The notes under the pieces: generated by a model
Database searches by the model: none
What the model saw: the letters and a program-made list of their open reading frames with translations, nothing else
Told to the model about the DNA's origin: nothing
Position numbers and translations under genes: made by a program
Shown here: in pieces, positions 42,574 to 50,845 of the stretch
Numbering within the stretch: position 1 is the stretch's first letter
Layout of the letters: each line of letters starts with the position of its first letter
Assembly: GCF_004000235.1 (NCBI RefSeq)
Contig: NZ_RCIO01000001.1
Span: 806,001 to 870,000, forward strand
Source of the DNA: Mesorhizobium sp. Z1-4
GTDB lineage: Bacteria; Pseudomonadota; Alphaproteobacteria; Rhizobiales; Rhizobiaceae
Length of the DNA stretch: 64,000 nt
Direction: 5' to 3'

Positions 42574-43470
42574 ATGACTACCGACACTGCCGCCAATCCC
42601 GCAGAACAGGCAAGGCTACTCTCCGCCGCCCTGCCCTACATGCAGCGCTACGAGAACAAGACCGTCGTCATCAAATATGGCGGCCACGCAATGGGCGATG
42701 CCGGTCTCGGCCGCGCCTTCGCGCGCGATGTCGCTCTGTTGAAGCAGTCGGGCGTCAATCCGATCGTTGTGCATGGCGGCGGCCCGCAGATCGCGGCGAT
42801 GCTCGCCAAGATGGGTATTGAATCGAAGTTCGAGGGCGGGTTGCGGGTCACCGATGCCAAGACCGTCGAGATCGTCGAGATGGTTCTCGCCGGCTCGATC
42901 AACAAGGAGATCGTTGCGCTCATCAACGCCGAAGGCGAATGGGCGATCGGCCTGTGCGGCAAGGACGGCAACATGGTCTTCGCCGAAAAGGCGCACAAGA
43001 CCGTGCGCGACCCCGACAGCAATATCGAGCGTGTACTCGATCTGGGATTTGTCGGCGAGCCGGCCGAGGTGGACCGCACATTGCTCGACCTGCTTGCAGG
43101 GTCGGAGATGATCCCGGTGATCGCGCCCGTGGCGCCCGGCCGCGACGGGCACACCTACAACGTTAACGCCGACACCTTCGCCGGCGCGATTGCTGGTGCC
43201 GTGCAGGCCTCGCGCCTCCTGTTCCTCACCGACGTGCCCGGCGTTCTGGACAAGGACAAGAAACTGATCGACGAGCTGACGGTTTCAGAAGCAAAGGCGC
43301 TGATCGCCGACGGCACGATCGCCGGCGGGATGATCCCCAAGGTGGAAACCTGCATCGAGGCGATCGACCGCGGCGTCGAAGGTGTGGTCATCCTGAACGG
43401 CAAGACGCCGCATGCGGTGCTTCTGGAGCTGTTCACCGAACATGGCGCCGGCACGCTGCTGGTGCCCTAG
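42574..43470 (+). CDS. argB: Acetylglutamate kinase
   Basis: A 298-residue kinase for the second step of arginine synthesis, phosphorylating N-acetylglutamate. Signature parts are [12 protein letters not shown] (residues 26-37), VVHGGGPQI, the GLCGKDG segment, [15 protein letters not shown] and [10 protein letters not shown]. An N-terminal helix before residue 25 is typical of arginine-inhibited, hexameric enzymes. GAGGATGA before the ATG at 42574 supports this start over two upstream Met codons. The end GAGTLLVP is slightly unusual in its last residues. A DUF4160 reading frame begins only five bases after the stop. Confidence 0.95.
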   Translation: MTTDTAANPAEQARLLSAALPYMQRYENKTVVIKYGGHAMGDAGLGRAFARDVALLKQSGVNPIVVHGGGPQIAAMLAKMGIESKFEGGLRVTDAKTVEIVEMVLAGSINKEIVALINAEGEWAIGLCGKDGNMVFAEKAHKTVRDPDSNIERVLDLGFVGEPAEVDRTLLDLLAGSEMIPVIAPVAPGRDGHTYNVNADTFAGAIAGAVQASRLLFLTDVPGVLDKDKKLIDELTVSEAKALIADGTIAGGMIPKVETCIEAIDRGVEGVVILNGKTPHAVLLELFTEHGAGTLLVP

Positions 43471-43475
43471 CTACT

Positions 43476-43718
43476 GCGCCGCTCGTCTTTCGCCATAAGG
43501 GCTTCCGGTTCTACTTCTACTCGAACGAAGGGTATCCCAGGGAGCCTCAGCACGTACACGTGATGAACGACGGCGTGGATGCCAAGTTTTGGCTTTGGCC
43601 CGAAGTTAGCGTGGCTTACAATGACTGTTTCAATGCAAAGACGCTTCGCGAACTCGTTGAGGTCATAGAAGTGCGCAGAACAGAGATTGCACAAGCTTGG
43701 GATAACCACTTTGGCTAA
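43476..43718 (+). pseudogene. DUF4160 protein gene without a usable start codon
   Basis: In this frame the DNA reads PLVFRHKGFRFYFYSNEGYP, then HVHVMNDGVDAKFWLWP and the helical end of a complete DUF4160 protein of about 80 residues. The codon where the family's initial Met normally stands is GCG (43476-43478), and no ATG, GTG or TTG occurs in frame nearby; the frame stays open back into argB. Either the start was lost or an unusual one is used. DUF4160 is commonly paired with DUF2442, as here, with an 8-base overlap, and the pair has been suggested to be toxin-antitoxin-like. On the minus strand a small open frame covers the same bases, but it is a shadow. Confidence 0.7.
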
Positions 43719-43962
43719 GGCAACCAGCGTCAGTTTCGATCAGGACAGCATGTGGGTCGACCTTTCGGATGGAAGGCGGCTTGCAGTGCCGCTGGCCTGG
43801 TTTCCGCGCCTGCTCCACGCTTCGCCTGCCGAGCGTGAGGATGTAACGATCAGCACGCGCGGCCTGCATTGGGACAAGCTTGACGAAGACATTTCTGTCG
43901 ATGGGCTGCTTGCAGGGCGAGGCGACCAGACACAGCCAGCGCCACAGGCAGCAGCGGAATAG
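43711..43962 (+). CDS. DUF2442 protein
   Basis: An 83-residue acidic protein of the DUF2442 family. The core FDQDSMWVDLSDGRRLAVPLAWFPRL is followed by REDVTISTRGLHWDKLDEDISVDGLLAG, the family ending. The TTG at 43711 gives the usual length and overlaps the DUF4160 frame; GGGATAA lies upstream. DUF2442 proteins are often encoded with DUF4160 and were proposed to be the antitoxin-like partner. It is convergent with the Lrp regulator gene, with a single base between the two stop codons. Confidence 0.82.
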   Translation: MAKATSVSFDQDSMWVDLSDGRRLAVPLAWFPRLLHASPAEREDVTISTRGLHWDKLDEDISVDGLLAGRGDQTQPAPQAAAE

Positions 43963-43963
43963 A

Positions 43964-44440
43964 TTACCGCCGCAGGTGCCCGAGCGGCACGCGGTAGGGG
44001 CCCTTGATATTCGACAACACGAGTTGGGTGTGCACGTCGCGCACGCCCTTCAGCCGCATCAGACGCTTCATAATGAACTCGTTGAGGTCGTCGACGGTGG
44101 GTACCATGACGTGCATCAGGAAGTCGTGGTCGCCGGTCATCGTCCAGCAGGACGTCACCTCGTCCATATCCTGAACCGCGGCGATGAACAGCTCCGGCGA
44201 CTCGTCGCTGTGGCTGACCAGCCGCACCTGAACGAACACTTCCACCGCCAGACCCACCGCACGGCGGCTGATGACGGCCTGAAAGCCTTTCAGAATGCCC
44301 GTTTCGCGCAGTGAATCGAACCGGCGCGCGCAAGGCGTGGTCGACAGGCCGATTTCCTGCGCCAGCTCCGAGACCGGCTTGCGGCCGTCTTTCTGCAGCG
44401 CTTCGAGCATCGCAACTTCAAATTCATCCAACCGAGGCAT
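43964..44440 (-). CDS. Lrp/AsnC-family regulator
   Basis: A 158-residue regulator. The helix-turn-helix spans residues about 5-55 (MLEALQKDGRKPVSELAQEIGLSTTPCARR), and the RAM ligand-binding domain spans about 70-150 (VEVFVQVRLV, VTSCWTMTGDHDFLMHV). It is divergent from phhA, and the gap holds a 12-base inverted repeat. It is therefore likely a regulator of phenylalanine or tyrosine metabolism that binds an aromatic amino acid; this is inferred from position. The start ATG gives the typical family length. Confidence 0.9.
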   Translation of the reverse strand: MPRLDEFEVAMLEALQKDGRKPVSELAQEIGLSTTPCARRFDSLRETGILKGFQAVISRRAVGLAVEVFVQVRLVSHSDESPELFIAAVQDMDEVTSCWTMTGDHDFLMHVMVPTVDDLNEFIMKRLMRLKGVRDVHTQLVLSNIKGPYRVPLGHLRR

Positions 44441-44487
44441 TTCAACTCCATTCCGTCATCTCTCGAGTGAATATACCTCCGTTCGCC

Positions 44488-44549
44488 ATTCTGCGCGCCC
44501 AAAAAAGCAAAAGCGTGCATCGGGTTCCCGCTATCATGGCGCGCAGAAT
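44488..44549. promoter_or_regulatory. 12-bp inverted repeat in lrp-phhA gap
   Basis: ATTCTGCGCGCC (44488-44499) and GGCGCGCAGAAT (44538-44549) are exact inverse complements separated by 38 bases, so their centres are 50 bases apart, about five helical turns. It lies between the divergent Lrp and phhA starts and suits binding of an oligomeric Lrp-type regulator that loops DNA. Confidence 0.65.
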
Positions 44550-44578
44550 CCACCTTCGATCCAGGGAGGCGAAGAACC

Positions 44579-45412
44579 ATGGAAATCAGCGTTCAGGACT
44601 ACGCGCGCGAATGCGCAGAACAGGGGCTGCGCGGCGACTACCTGGCCTGCCGCAGCGACTTCACGGTCGAGCAAGCCTACGACTATGACGACGCTCAGCA
44701 GCGGGTCTGGCGCCTGTTGTGCGACCGGCAGACGGAGCTCACCCGGCGGCTGGCGCATAAATCATACCTCGACGGCGTAGAGGCCCTTGGCCTGCTGGAG
44801 CGCATTCCCGATTTCGACGAGGTAAGCGACAAGCTGCGGGCGCGCACCGGCTGGGAGCTGGTAGCCGTGCCCGGCCTCATTCCAGCCGAACCGTTTTTCG
44901 ATCACCTCGCCAACCGCCGCTTTCCGGTGACCAACTGGCTGCGGCGCGAGGACGAGCTCGACTACATCGTCGAACCCGACATGTTCCACGATTTCTTCGG
45001 CCATGTGCCGATCCTCACCCAGCCGCAGTTTGCCGATTTCATGCACATGTACGGTGCACGCGCCGGCGACGCGATCGCGCTTGGTGGCGACGAAATGATC
45101 ACGCGGCTTTACTGGTATACGTCCGAATTCGGTCTGATCCAGGAACCCGGCGGGCCGATGAAGGCCTTCGGCGCCGGGCTGATGTCATCCTACAGCGAAC
45201 TGCAGTTTGCGGTTGAAAGCGCCGACGCGCATCGCGTGACCTTCGACATCGAAACGGTGATGCGCACCGGCTACGAGATCGACAAATTCCAGCGCGCTTA
45301 TTTCGTACTGCCGTCCTTCGAGGCGTTGAGCGAAGCCTTCAGTGCGCTCGATCTCGAGGCGCTGGTGAAACGCTGGAAGGATGCCGAGCCGCTCGACCCG
45401 GCGACCGTTTAG
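44579..45412 (+). CDS. phhA: Phenylalanine-4-hydroxylase
   Basis: A 277-residue monomeric bacterial enzyme that converts phenylalanine to tyrosine using tetrahydropterin, iron and oxygen. The iron ligands are His137 and His142 in EPDMFHDFFGH and Glu183 in YWYTSEFGL. The pterin and substrate region reads RTGWELVAVPGLIP. It lacks the N-terminal regulatory domain of animal enzymes. GGGAGG stands before the ATG. Its divergent Lrp gene and shared inverted repeat suggest control by amino acid supply. It ends in a four-base overlap with the convergent DMT gene. Confidence 0.96.
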   Translation: MEISVQDYARECAEQGLRGDYLACRSDFTVEQAYDYDDAQQRVWRLLCDRQTELTRRLAHKSYLDGVEALGLLERIPDFDEVSDKLRARTGWELVAVPGLIPAEPFFDHLANRRFPVTNWLRREDELDYIVEPDMFHDFFGHVPILTQPQFADFMHMYGARAGDAIALGGDEMITRLYWYTSEFGLIQEPGGPMKAFGAGLMSSYSELQFAVESADAHRVTFDIETVMRTGYEIDKFQRAYFVLPSFEALSEAFSALDLEALVKRWKDAEPLDPATV

Positions 45413-46314
45413 CCGAGCAGCACCAGCACAACGATACCGGCCACAATCAGCAGGCAGCCGGCGGCCTCGAGCGGCGATATCTTTTCGCGGAAGAAAAACA
45501 CCGAGGCCGCGAAGGTGAACAGCATCTCGACTTGCGCGAGCGCCTTCACGATTGCCGCCTGCTGCAAGGTCATCGCCGTGAACCAGCCGAATGAGGCGCT
45601 GGCGCCCACCAGCCCCGTGAAAAGGGCCGGGCGCCAGGCGCGCGCAACGCGGCCAAGCTCGGCGCGGTCGCGCCAGATCATCCAGACCGCCATCAACACG
45701 GACTGGAAGACGATCACCCAAAGCAGTGTATAAGCCGCCTGCATCAGCGCGTTGGGCCCGCCAAGCGATAGCGACGCGGCGCGATAGGCGACGGCCGCGA
45801 TGCCGAACAGCGTGCCCGACGCCAGACCGATCAGCGCGTTGCGGCTGAGCACCGCTGTGAACAGGTTGCGCAGGCTCTTCGGCTCGTGCGCCACCGAGAT
45901 CAGCATCACGCCGAAGACTGTGATCGCAATCGCCGCTAAGGCGCCTGACGATGGCCACTCAGCAAGAATGAGCAGGCCGAATATCGCCGCCTGTGCCGGC
46001 TCTGTGCGCGAATAGGCCGTACCGACGGCGAAGTTGCGGAAAGAGAACAGGTAAATCAGCAGAAAGGTCGCACCGATCTGCGTTAGACCGCCGACAACCG
46101 CCCACAACAGAAAAGCGCTGTTCGGTGCTGGCAGTTCGTACCCAAGGCCGCCATTCAGGAAAGCAACGAAGGCAAGCGCGAAGGGCACGCCGAAGCCAAA
46201 GCGCACAAAGGTGGCGCCGGTCGTGCCCATGACCGATTTGAGATGCTTCTGCGTCGCCGAGCGCAGATTCTGCAGGAACGCTGCGGCGATCGTTATTGGT
46301 ATCCAGAGTTCCAT
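45409..46314 (-). CDS. EamA-type DMT-superfamily transporter
   Basis: A 301-residue inner-membrane protein with about ten hydrophobic helices, built as two EamA repeats (residues about 5-135 and 155-300). The second repeat ends with QVEMLFTFAASVFFFREKISPLEAAG, the typical EamA motif. Members export amino acids, nucleosides or other metabolites; the substrate here is unknown. Being tail-to-tail with phhA, it is not in its operon. The gene has its own upstream gap of about 100 bases on its 5' side with no obvious operator. Confidence 0.88.
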   Translation of the reverse strand: MELWIPITIAAAFLQNLRSATQKHLKSVMGTTGATFVRFGFGVPFALAFVAFLNGGLGYELPAPNSAFLLWAVVGGLTQIGATFLLIYLFSFRNFAVGTAYSRTEPAQAAIFGLLILAEWPSSGALAAIAITVFGVMLISVAHEPKSLRNLFTAVLSRNALIGLASGTLFGIAAVAYRAASLSLGGPNALMQAAYTLLWVIVFQSVLMAVWMIWRDRAELGRVARAWRPALFTGLVGASASFGWFTAMTLQQAAIVKALAQVEMLFTFAASVFFFREKISPLEAAGCLLIVAGIVVLVLLG

Positions 46315-46417
46315 TGGCGGGAGCGATGTCCGAAAGCAGGCAGCGTTCTGTAACCGCGATCCCCCCTTCCGCGCAACGTCGCGGCCGGCATGTCGACTAG
46401 CTCAGCCGGCGCCGGTA

Positions 46418-47200
46418 TCAGGCTGCCTTGGCCAGGTCCGGTTCGAACACCACGCGGTTGCGGCCGCCGCGTTTGGCCGCATAGAGCCTGCCATCCGCCT
46501 CGCGCATAAGATCCGAGAGCTTCATTCCCGGAACATGGCTGGCTGCGCCCAGGCTGACGGTAAGCGGCACGAGGGAGCCGTTTCCGGGATCGAACCTGAT
46601 GTTCTGAACCGCACGTCTAATACGCTGCGCCACATCCATGGACCGGGCCGGGGTTGTGCCCTTCAGGAAGACGGCGAATTCCTCGCCACCTATACGGCCG
46701 CGCAGGTCATTTTCCTCAAGCGCACCACAGATCGCTCCCGCGATTGCCTTCAGAGCCTCGTCTCCGGTGAGATGACCATAGGTGTCGTTGATGCGCTTGA
46801 AGAAATCCGCATCGATGATCATCAACGTGCCGCTGTCCGCTTTGGCGCGACGCTGCTCCAGCGCCGAGAAGAAGCCCTCCCGGTTCAGCATGCCGGTCAA
46901 GTCATCGTGGCGCGCCGCCTCCGACAATTTGCTGTGGGCAACCGCAAGTTCGGCATGGGCGCCAGCGAGACGCTCATGTGCCTTGCGCAATTCCTCATGT
47001 GCATCGGTGAGCCGCTTGCTGCTGAGATTGCTCCACAATGTGACGGGAGTGGCAATGAGCAATGGACAAATGACGCACATTGCCAGTGCCACCGGTCCGA
47101 AAGTCGCACCAAGGGCCGGCAGCAGCACGGCACCTATGGTCACCGACGCAACGATCGAGCCAAGCGTGGCAATGATGGACTTCCGCAGTACACGACGCAT
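46418..47200 (-). CDS. Diguanylate cyclase (GGDEF) with two membrane helices
   Basis: A 260-residue protein. Two N-terminal membrane spans (about 8-28 and 32-54) lead to a short coiled coil (HEELRKAHERLAGAHAELAVAHSKL) and a GGDEF domain from residue 98 (HDDLTGMLNREGFF). The active loop is GGEEF, preceded by LIIDADFF metal/substrate motifs, so synthesis of cyclic di-GMP is expected. The inhibitory RxxD site is missing: the matching residues are EEND. There is no separate sensory domain of size, so a signal would have to act through the membrane helices. Confidence 0.92.
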   Translation of the reverse strand: MRRVLRKSIIATLGSIVASVTIGAVLLPALGATFGPVALAMCVICPLLIATPVTLWSNLSSKRLTDAHEELRKAHERLAGAHAELAVAHSKLSEAARHDDLTGMLNREGFFSALEQRRAKADSGTLMIIDADFFKRINDTYGHLTGDEALKAIAGAICGALEENDLRGRIGGEEFAVFLKGTTPARSMDVAQRIRRAVQNIRFDPGNGSLVPLTVSLGAASHVPGMKLSDLMREADGRLYAAKRGGRNRVVFEPDLAKAA

Positions 47201-47303
47201 CGAAATCTCCCCAGTGGCCGGGTTCTATCGCAGCCACCTCAAATCGATGTTTCGGAATTCGATAAAATTGGAACGATCCGGGAGAATCGTGCCATAGGAG
47301 CGC

Positions 47304-48014
47304 ATGACCAATCAGCCTGACGCAAAAGCCTTCTCCCACGTCCGGGAGTGGGTATTTGACCTCGACAATACGCTTTATCCGCACCACTCGAACCTGTTTG
47401 CGCAGGTCGACGTACGCATCACCTCGTTCGTGTCCGAGCTGCTTTCGCTGCCGCGCGATGAAGCGCGCGCGCTGCAGAAGGAGCTCTACCGGGACTACGG
47501 CACGACCATGAACGGGCTGATGGCGCTGCACGGCATCGACCCCGACGACTTTCTGCAAAAAGTCCACGACATCGACTATTCAGGGCTCTCGCCCGATCCC
47601 GCACTGGGTGACGCGATCCGGGCCCTGCCCGGCCGCAAGTTCATCTTCACCAATGGCGATCGCGGGCACGCGGAGCGCACAGCGCGGCAACTCGGCATTC
47701 TCGATCATTTCGACGAGATTTTCGACATCATCGCCGCGGGACACGAACCGAAGCCGGCAGCCGCCACCTATGGCCGCTTCCTCGAGCGCCATGGTGTGGA
47801 ACCAGCGCAGGCGGCGATGTTCGAAGACCTCGGCCGCAATCTGGAGGTGCCCAAATCGCTCGGCATGCGCACCGTACTGATCGTGCCGCGTAACTTCGAA
47901 CCGACATTCAGCGAGATCTGGGAGCGGGACGCCGCATATGAAGACGCGGTCGATTTCGTGACCGACGATCTCGCCGTATTCCTCAACAACATCACCCCGG
48001 CCCCCCAGCATTGA
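47304..48014 (+). CDS. Pyrimidine 5'-nucleotidase-like HAD hydrolase
   Basis: A 236-residue HAD phosphatase of the SDT1/PHM8-like pyrimidine 5'-nucleotidase group. The nucleophile motif is WVFDLDNTLYPH, motif II is FIFTNGDRGHA, the Lys is in HEPKPAA and motif IV is FEDLGRNLEV. The helical cap lies between residues 30 and 105. It likely dephosphorylates small nucleotides such as UMP or CMP analogues. In related rhizobial genomes this gene sits between argB and dapD, as here. It overlaps the DUF817 gene by four bases. Confidence 0.9.
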   Translation: MTNQPDAKAFSHVREWVFDLDNTLYPHHSNLFAQVDVRITSFVSELLSLPRDEARALQKELYRDYGTTMNGLMALHGIDPDDFLQKVHDIDYSGLSPDPALGDAIRALPGRKFIFTNGDRGHAERTARQLGILDHFDEIFDIIAAGHEPKPAAATYGRFLERHGVEPAQAAMFEDLGRNLEVPKSLGMRTVLIVPRNFEPTFSEIWERDAAYEDAVDFVTDDLAVFLNNITPAPQH

Positions 48015-48871
48015 AGCGCTTTACGTCGCTCGAAGCGAGCATCGACGCTGCGGCGCATGCGGTTCTCGACCGGCTTCCCAAATCGGGGCTTTCAGGCGCG
48101 CTGGTCGAGTTCATCGTCTTCGGCCTCAAGCAGGCCTGGGCGTGCCTGTTCGGCGGCGCGATGCTGGCGCTGATCATCGGGACGCGGATTCTGTGGCCCG
48201 ACGATGCGGGCCTTACCCGCTACGACTTTCTGTTTCTGGCCGCCCTTTCCATCCAGCTCGCCATGCTCGCACTCAAGCTCGAGACACTGGACGAAGCCAA
48301 GGTGATCCTGGTCTTCCACGTCGTCGGCACCGCGATGGAGGTGTTCAAGACGTCCGCGGGATCATGGATCTATCCGGAGGAGAGCATTTTTCGCATCGGC
48401 GCGGTGCCGCTGTTTTCAGGCTTCATGTATGCGGCAGTCGGCTCATACCTTGCCCGCATCACCCGCATCTTCGACATGCGCTATTCCGCCTATCCTCCGG
48501 TCTGGACGACGGCTGTGCTTGCGGCGGCGATCTATATCAACTTCTTCGCACACCACTTCACGGTCGATATACGGATTGGCCTGTTTGCAGTGACGGCGTT
48601 GCTGTATTACCGCACCAGCGTGCATTACCGGGTCTTCCGCTTTCGCCACCGCATGCCGCTTTTGCTCGGCTTCCTGCTGGTCGCGCTTTTCATCTGGTTT
48701 GCGGAGAATATCGGCACCTGGTCGCGTGCATGGCTCTATCCCGGCCAGGAGGCCGGATGGTCGCCGGTTTCCATTCAGAAACTCGGCGCCTGGTACCTGC
48801 TGATGATCATCTCATTCGTGCTGGTGACGCTGATCCACCGGCCGCAGCCGCCGGACGAGCCAGTGAATTGA
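48011..48871 (+). CDS. DUF817 membrane protein
   Basis: A 286-residue integral membrane protein of the DUF817 family with about eight hydrophobic segments. Conserved-looking loops include FHVVGTAMEVFKTSAGSWIYPE, GSYLARI and FIWFAENIGTWSRAWLYPGQ, which contain charged residues close to the membrane and might bind a substrate or metal. Function unknown. Translation starts at TTG in a TTGA overlap with the nucleotidase gene, so the two are coupled. A stable hairpin follows the stop codon. Confidence 0.85.
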   Translation: MKRFTSLEASIDAAAHAVLDRLPKSGLSGALVEFIVFGLKQAWACLFGGAMLALIIGTRILWPDDAGLTRYDFLFLAALSIQLAMLALKLETLDEAKVILVFHVVGTAMEVFKTSAGSWIYPEESIFRIGAVPLFSGFMYAAVGSYLARITRIFDMRYSAYPPVWTTAVLAAAIYINFFAHHFTVDIRIGLFAVTALLYYRTSVHYRVFRFRHRMPLLLGFLLVALFIWFAENIGTWSRAWLYPGQEAGWSPVSIQKLGAWYLLMIISFVLVTLIHRPQPPDEPVN

Positions 48872-48872
48872 A

Positions 48873-48898
48873 GGCGCGGAGCAACCGCTCTCCGCGCC
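48873..48898. terminator. Hairpin between DUF817 and copper gene
   Basis: GGCGCGGAG (48873-48881) pairs perfectly with CTCCGCGCC (48890-48898) around an eight-base loop, between convergent stop codons. On the plus strand it is followed by CGTCTTG, on the minus strand by TTCAATTC. Confidence 0.6.
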
Positions 48899-48908
48899 CG
48901 TCTTGCGG

Positions 48909-50267
48909 TCAGTGGTTGCCGTGCCCGTCCATCATGACCGTGCCATCGAAGCTGGACAGCAGAGCGACCTGTTTCGGGTCCATCGCAGCTTCGGCATCCG
49001 CAAGCAATGTTGCCAGCTGATCCGAAACCGCCGCCGGCACACCCATCTGCCGGAGGTTTGCCGCCTCCTTCACCGCATCGCCAGTGCACAGATGCACGGT
49101 CCATCTGCCATGCATACGCCGCATGAGCGCACGGCCGCCGCGTTCGTCCTGCATCCAGCCGGCGACGGCATGATCGCCAAGGATCACGAGGGGCTGAATG
49201 GAAAGCGGCGCCTCCGGCGTATCCCAGGTCGCCTTGAGGACGCCCCGGATCGCATCCTCGTCGCTCAAGGCGCCATGATCTTCTCCGTGATCCCCATGGC
49301 CGCCATGCCCACCATGACCACCGCCTTCGGCCTTGCGAACCGGGAAGGCGATTTCCACGGCGCCGGCTTTTTCGAACTGCAGCGTTACGGGAACCGTGTC
49401 ACCATCCTTGAATGGGGTTGCGACGCCCATGAACATGACGTGCAGTCCACCAGGCTTGAGCTCGACGGTATCTCCGGCCGGGATTTCGAGACCGCCATCG
49501 ACCGGGCGCATGGTCATGACGTCGTTGACAATCTCCATGGTGTGGATCTCCACCTTCGCAGCGGCCGGCGAAGAAGCGCCGACGAGGCGGTCGGCCTCTG
49601 CACCATGATTGGCGATGGTCAGATAGCCGCCGCCGGCCGGCTGGTTGGGCAGCATGGCGCGGGCCCAGGCCGAACTTATCTCCAGGTCGCCGGCAGTCAC
49701 CGTGGCGTCCATGCCGGCATGTGCGCCGTGGCCGCCATGGCCGCCCTTGCCAGCCGCAAGGATGACAAGCCGCGGCGCAGGCTGCTCGAGTTCATGCGGG
49801 TCCTGGCCCTCGGCCGGCATCTCCTTCCACGCGACTTCTCCGTCAGCGCAAAGCTGCGTGGTCACGAAATAGAGCGCCTGGCCCGCATCAACCCCAGACA
49901 GCGAGCCCGACAATATGAACTCGTCATAATGACCGTCCTCGAGCTGGCCGCCGGACCAGGTCACGACCCGCGTTCCGGATGACATCTCGCGTCCATGGAG
50001 GGAATAGGTTTTTGCGTAGTCCCCGGACTCTACGTCCAGGACCCAGCCGGCCTTCGGCATCGGCTTCACGCCGATGTAGCCTTCCGGCACCTCAACGCGG
50101 ACGGTATGTGTGGCCTGGCCATCGCACCCATGAGGTACGCGAAGAACGGCCTTGTAACTGCCAGCCGCAGCTTCCGCCTTCTCCAGGGTGGCGTGGGCAC
50201 CGGCCGGAACGGCGGTGATGAGAGCAACGGCTCCCGCTGCTGCGAGCGAACCGAAAAGATGACGCAT
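48909..50267 (-). CDS. Periplasmic copper protein: DUF1775 + PCuAC + third copper-associated domain
   Basis: A 452-residue exported fusion. After a signal peptide cut near AGA-HA, residues about 27-170 are a YcnI-like DUF1775 domain beginning with the copper-binding N-terminal His. A His/Gly linker (GKGGHGGHGAHAG) leads to a PCuAC domain (about 190-320) with the H(M)x10Mx21HxM site: HTMEIVNDVMTM then GLHVMFMG. A second linker, HGGHGGHGDHGEDHG, precedes a C-terminal domain like the copper-uptake-associated family (residues about 345-452). It probably captures copper for oxidase assembly. AAAGGA before the ATG at 50267 sets the start. A DUF2946 gene lies just upstream. Confidence 0.87.
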   Translation of the reverse strand: MRHLFGSLAAAGAVALITAVPAGAHATLEKAEAAAGSYKAVLRVPHGCDGQATHTVRVEVPEGYIGVKPMPKAGWVLDVESGDYAKTYSLHGREMSSGTRVVTWSGGQLEDGHYDEFILSGSLSGVDAGQALYFVTTQLCADGEVAWKEMPAEGQDPHELEQPAPRLVILAAGKGGHGGHGAHAGMDATVTAGDLEISSAWARAMLPNQPAGGGYLTIANHGAEADRLVGASSPAAAKVEIHTMEIVNDVMTMRPVDGGLEIPAGDTVELKPGGLHVMFMGVATPFKDGDTVPVTLQFEKAGAVEIAFPVRKAEGGGHGGHGGHGDHGEDHGALSDEDAIRGVLKATWDTPEAPLSIQPLVILGDHAVAGWMQDERGGRALMRRMHGRWTVHLCTGDAVKEAANLRQMGVPAAVSDQLATLLADAEAAMDPKQVALLSSFDGTVMMDGHGNH

Positions 50268-50323
50268 GATACGTCCTTTCAATGTCTGAAAACGAGATGT
50301 GGCCCAGCGCGGGCCGGTGATTT

Positions 50324-50719
50324 TCAGACGATGAAAGGCGGTGCACGAATTGCCGGTGGCGGCCCGGCAGCAGTGCCGGGCGGGATCAAGCCGAATTCCG
50401 CAGACAACCGGGCTTCAGCAACAGCGGCAGGCGGCGCAAATGCCGGTTCCGACGCAAGTGCTGCCTTGAAAGCGGCCGCGCCGGTACAGTGATGAACGCC
50501 GATGCATGCCGGGCAGCCTTCAGGCATTCCGCGCGGCTCGCCCTCGTCGCCGGCAGCGCCGGCAAGGGTGCATATAACAAAATCCTGGCCGGCGGCCTGA
50601 GCGGCGCCAAGCGGCTGAAGCGCATTCAAAACAGTGAGGAGAACCGCAAGCGCGGCAAACAGGCCACCCTCGCGGCGCAGACTTTCGAACCAGCTTGTTC
50701 GGCGCGAAACCTTGCTCAT
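50324..50719 (-). CDS. DUF2946 family protein
   Basis: A 131-residue protein with one N-terminal membrane or signal segment (GGLFAALAVLLTVLNALQPLG). An acidic region with CPAC in GMPEGCPACIG follows, and then an Ala/Pro-rich tail ending PPAIRAPPFIV. This pattern fits DUF2946, usually found next to copper transport genes, and the CxxC plus later His-His-Cys might bind copper. It lies 56 bases before the copper fusion gene on the same strand and was probably transcribed with it. The long Ala/Pro tail makes the exact end role unclear. Confidence 0.75.
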   Translation of the reverse strand: MSKVSRRTSWFESLRREGGLFAALAVLLTVLNALQPLGAAQAAGQDFVICTLAGAAGDEGEPRGMPEGCPACIGVHHCTGAAAFKAALASEPAFAPPAAVAEARLSAEFGLIPPGTAAGPPPAIRAPPFIV

Positions 50720-50845
50720 GGTTTCGCTCTAGGCTCTTTCACTCCCGTTGGAAAGTGGTCGGCTTGCCACACCGGCAGCGGCACCGGTGCAGGCTGGCGG
50801 AGCAAAAAGACGCCGGCAATTCAGAACCGGTGCCGCCTCGCCCGT

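Noticed and set aside
43467-43709. 80-codon minus-strand frame between argB and DUF2442
   Set aside because: The plus strand of the same bases encodes a clear DUF4160 sequence, so the minus frame is a shadow.
50720-50845. Possible riboswitch or RNA element upstream of the DUF2946 gene
   Set aside because: The region has a GCACCGGTGC palindrome and GC-rich stems, but no cobalamin, TPP or other riboswitch core could be matched.
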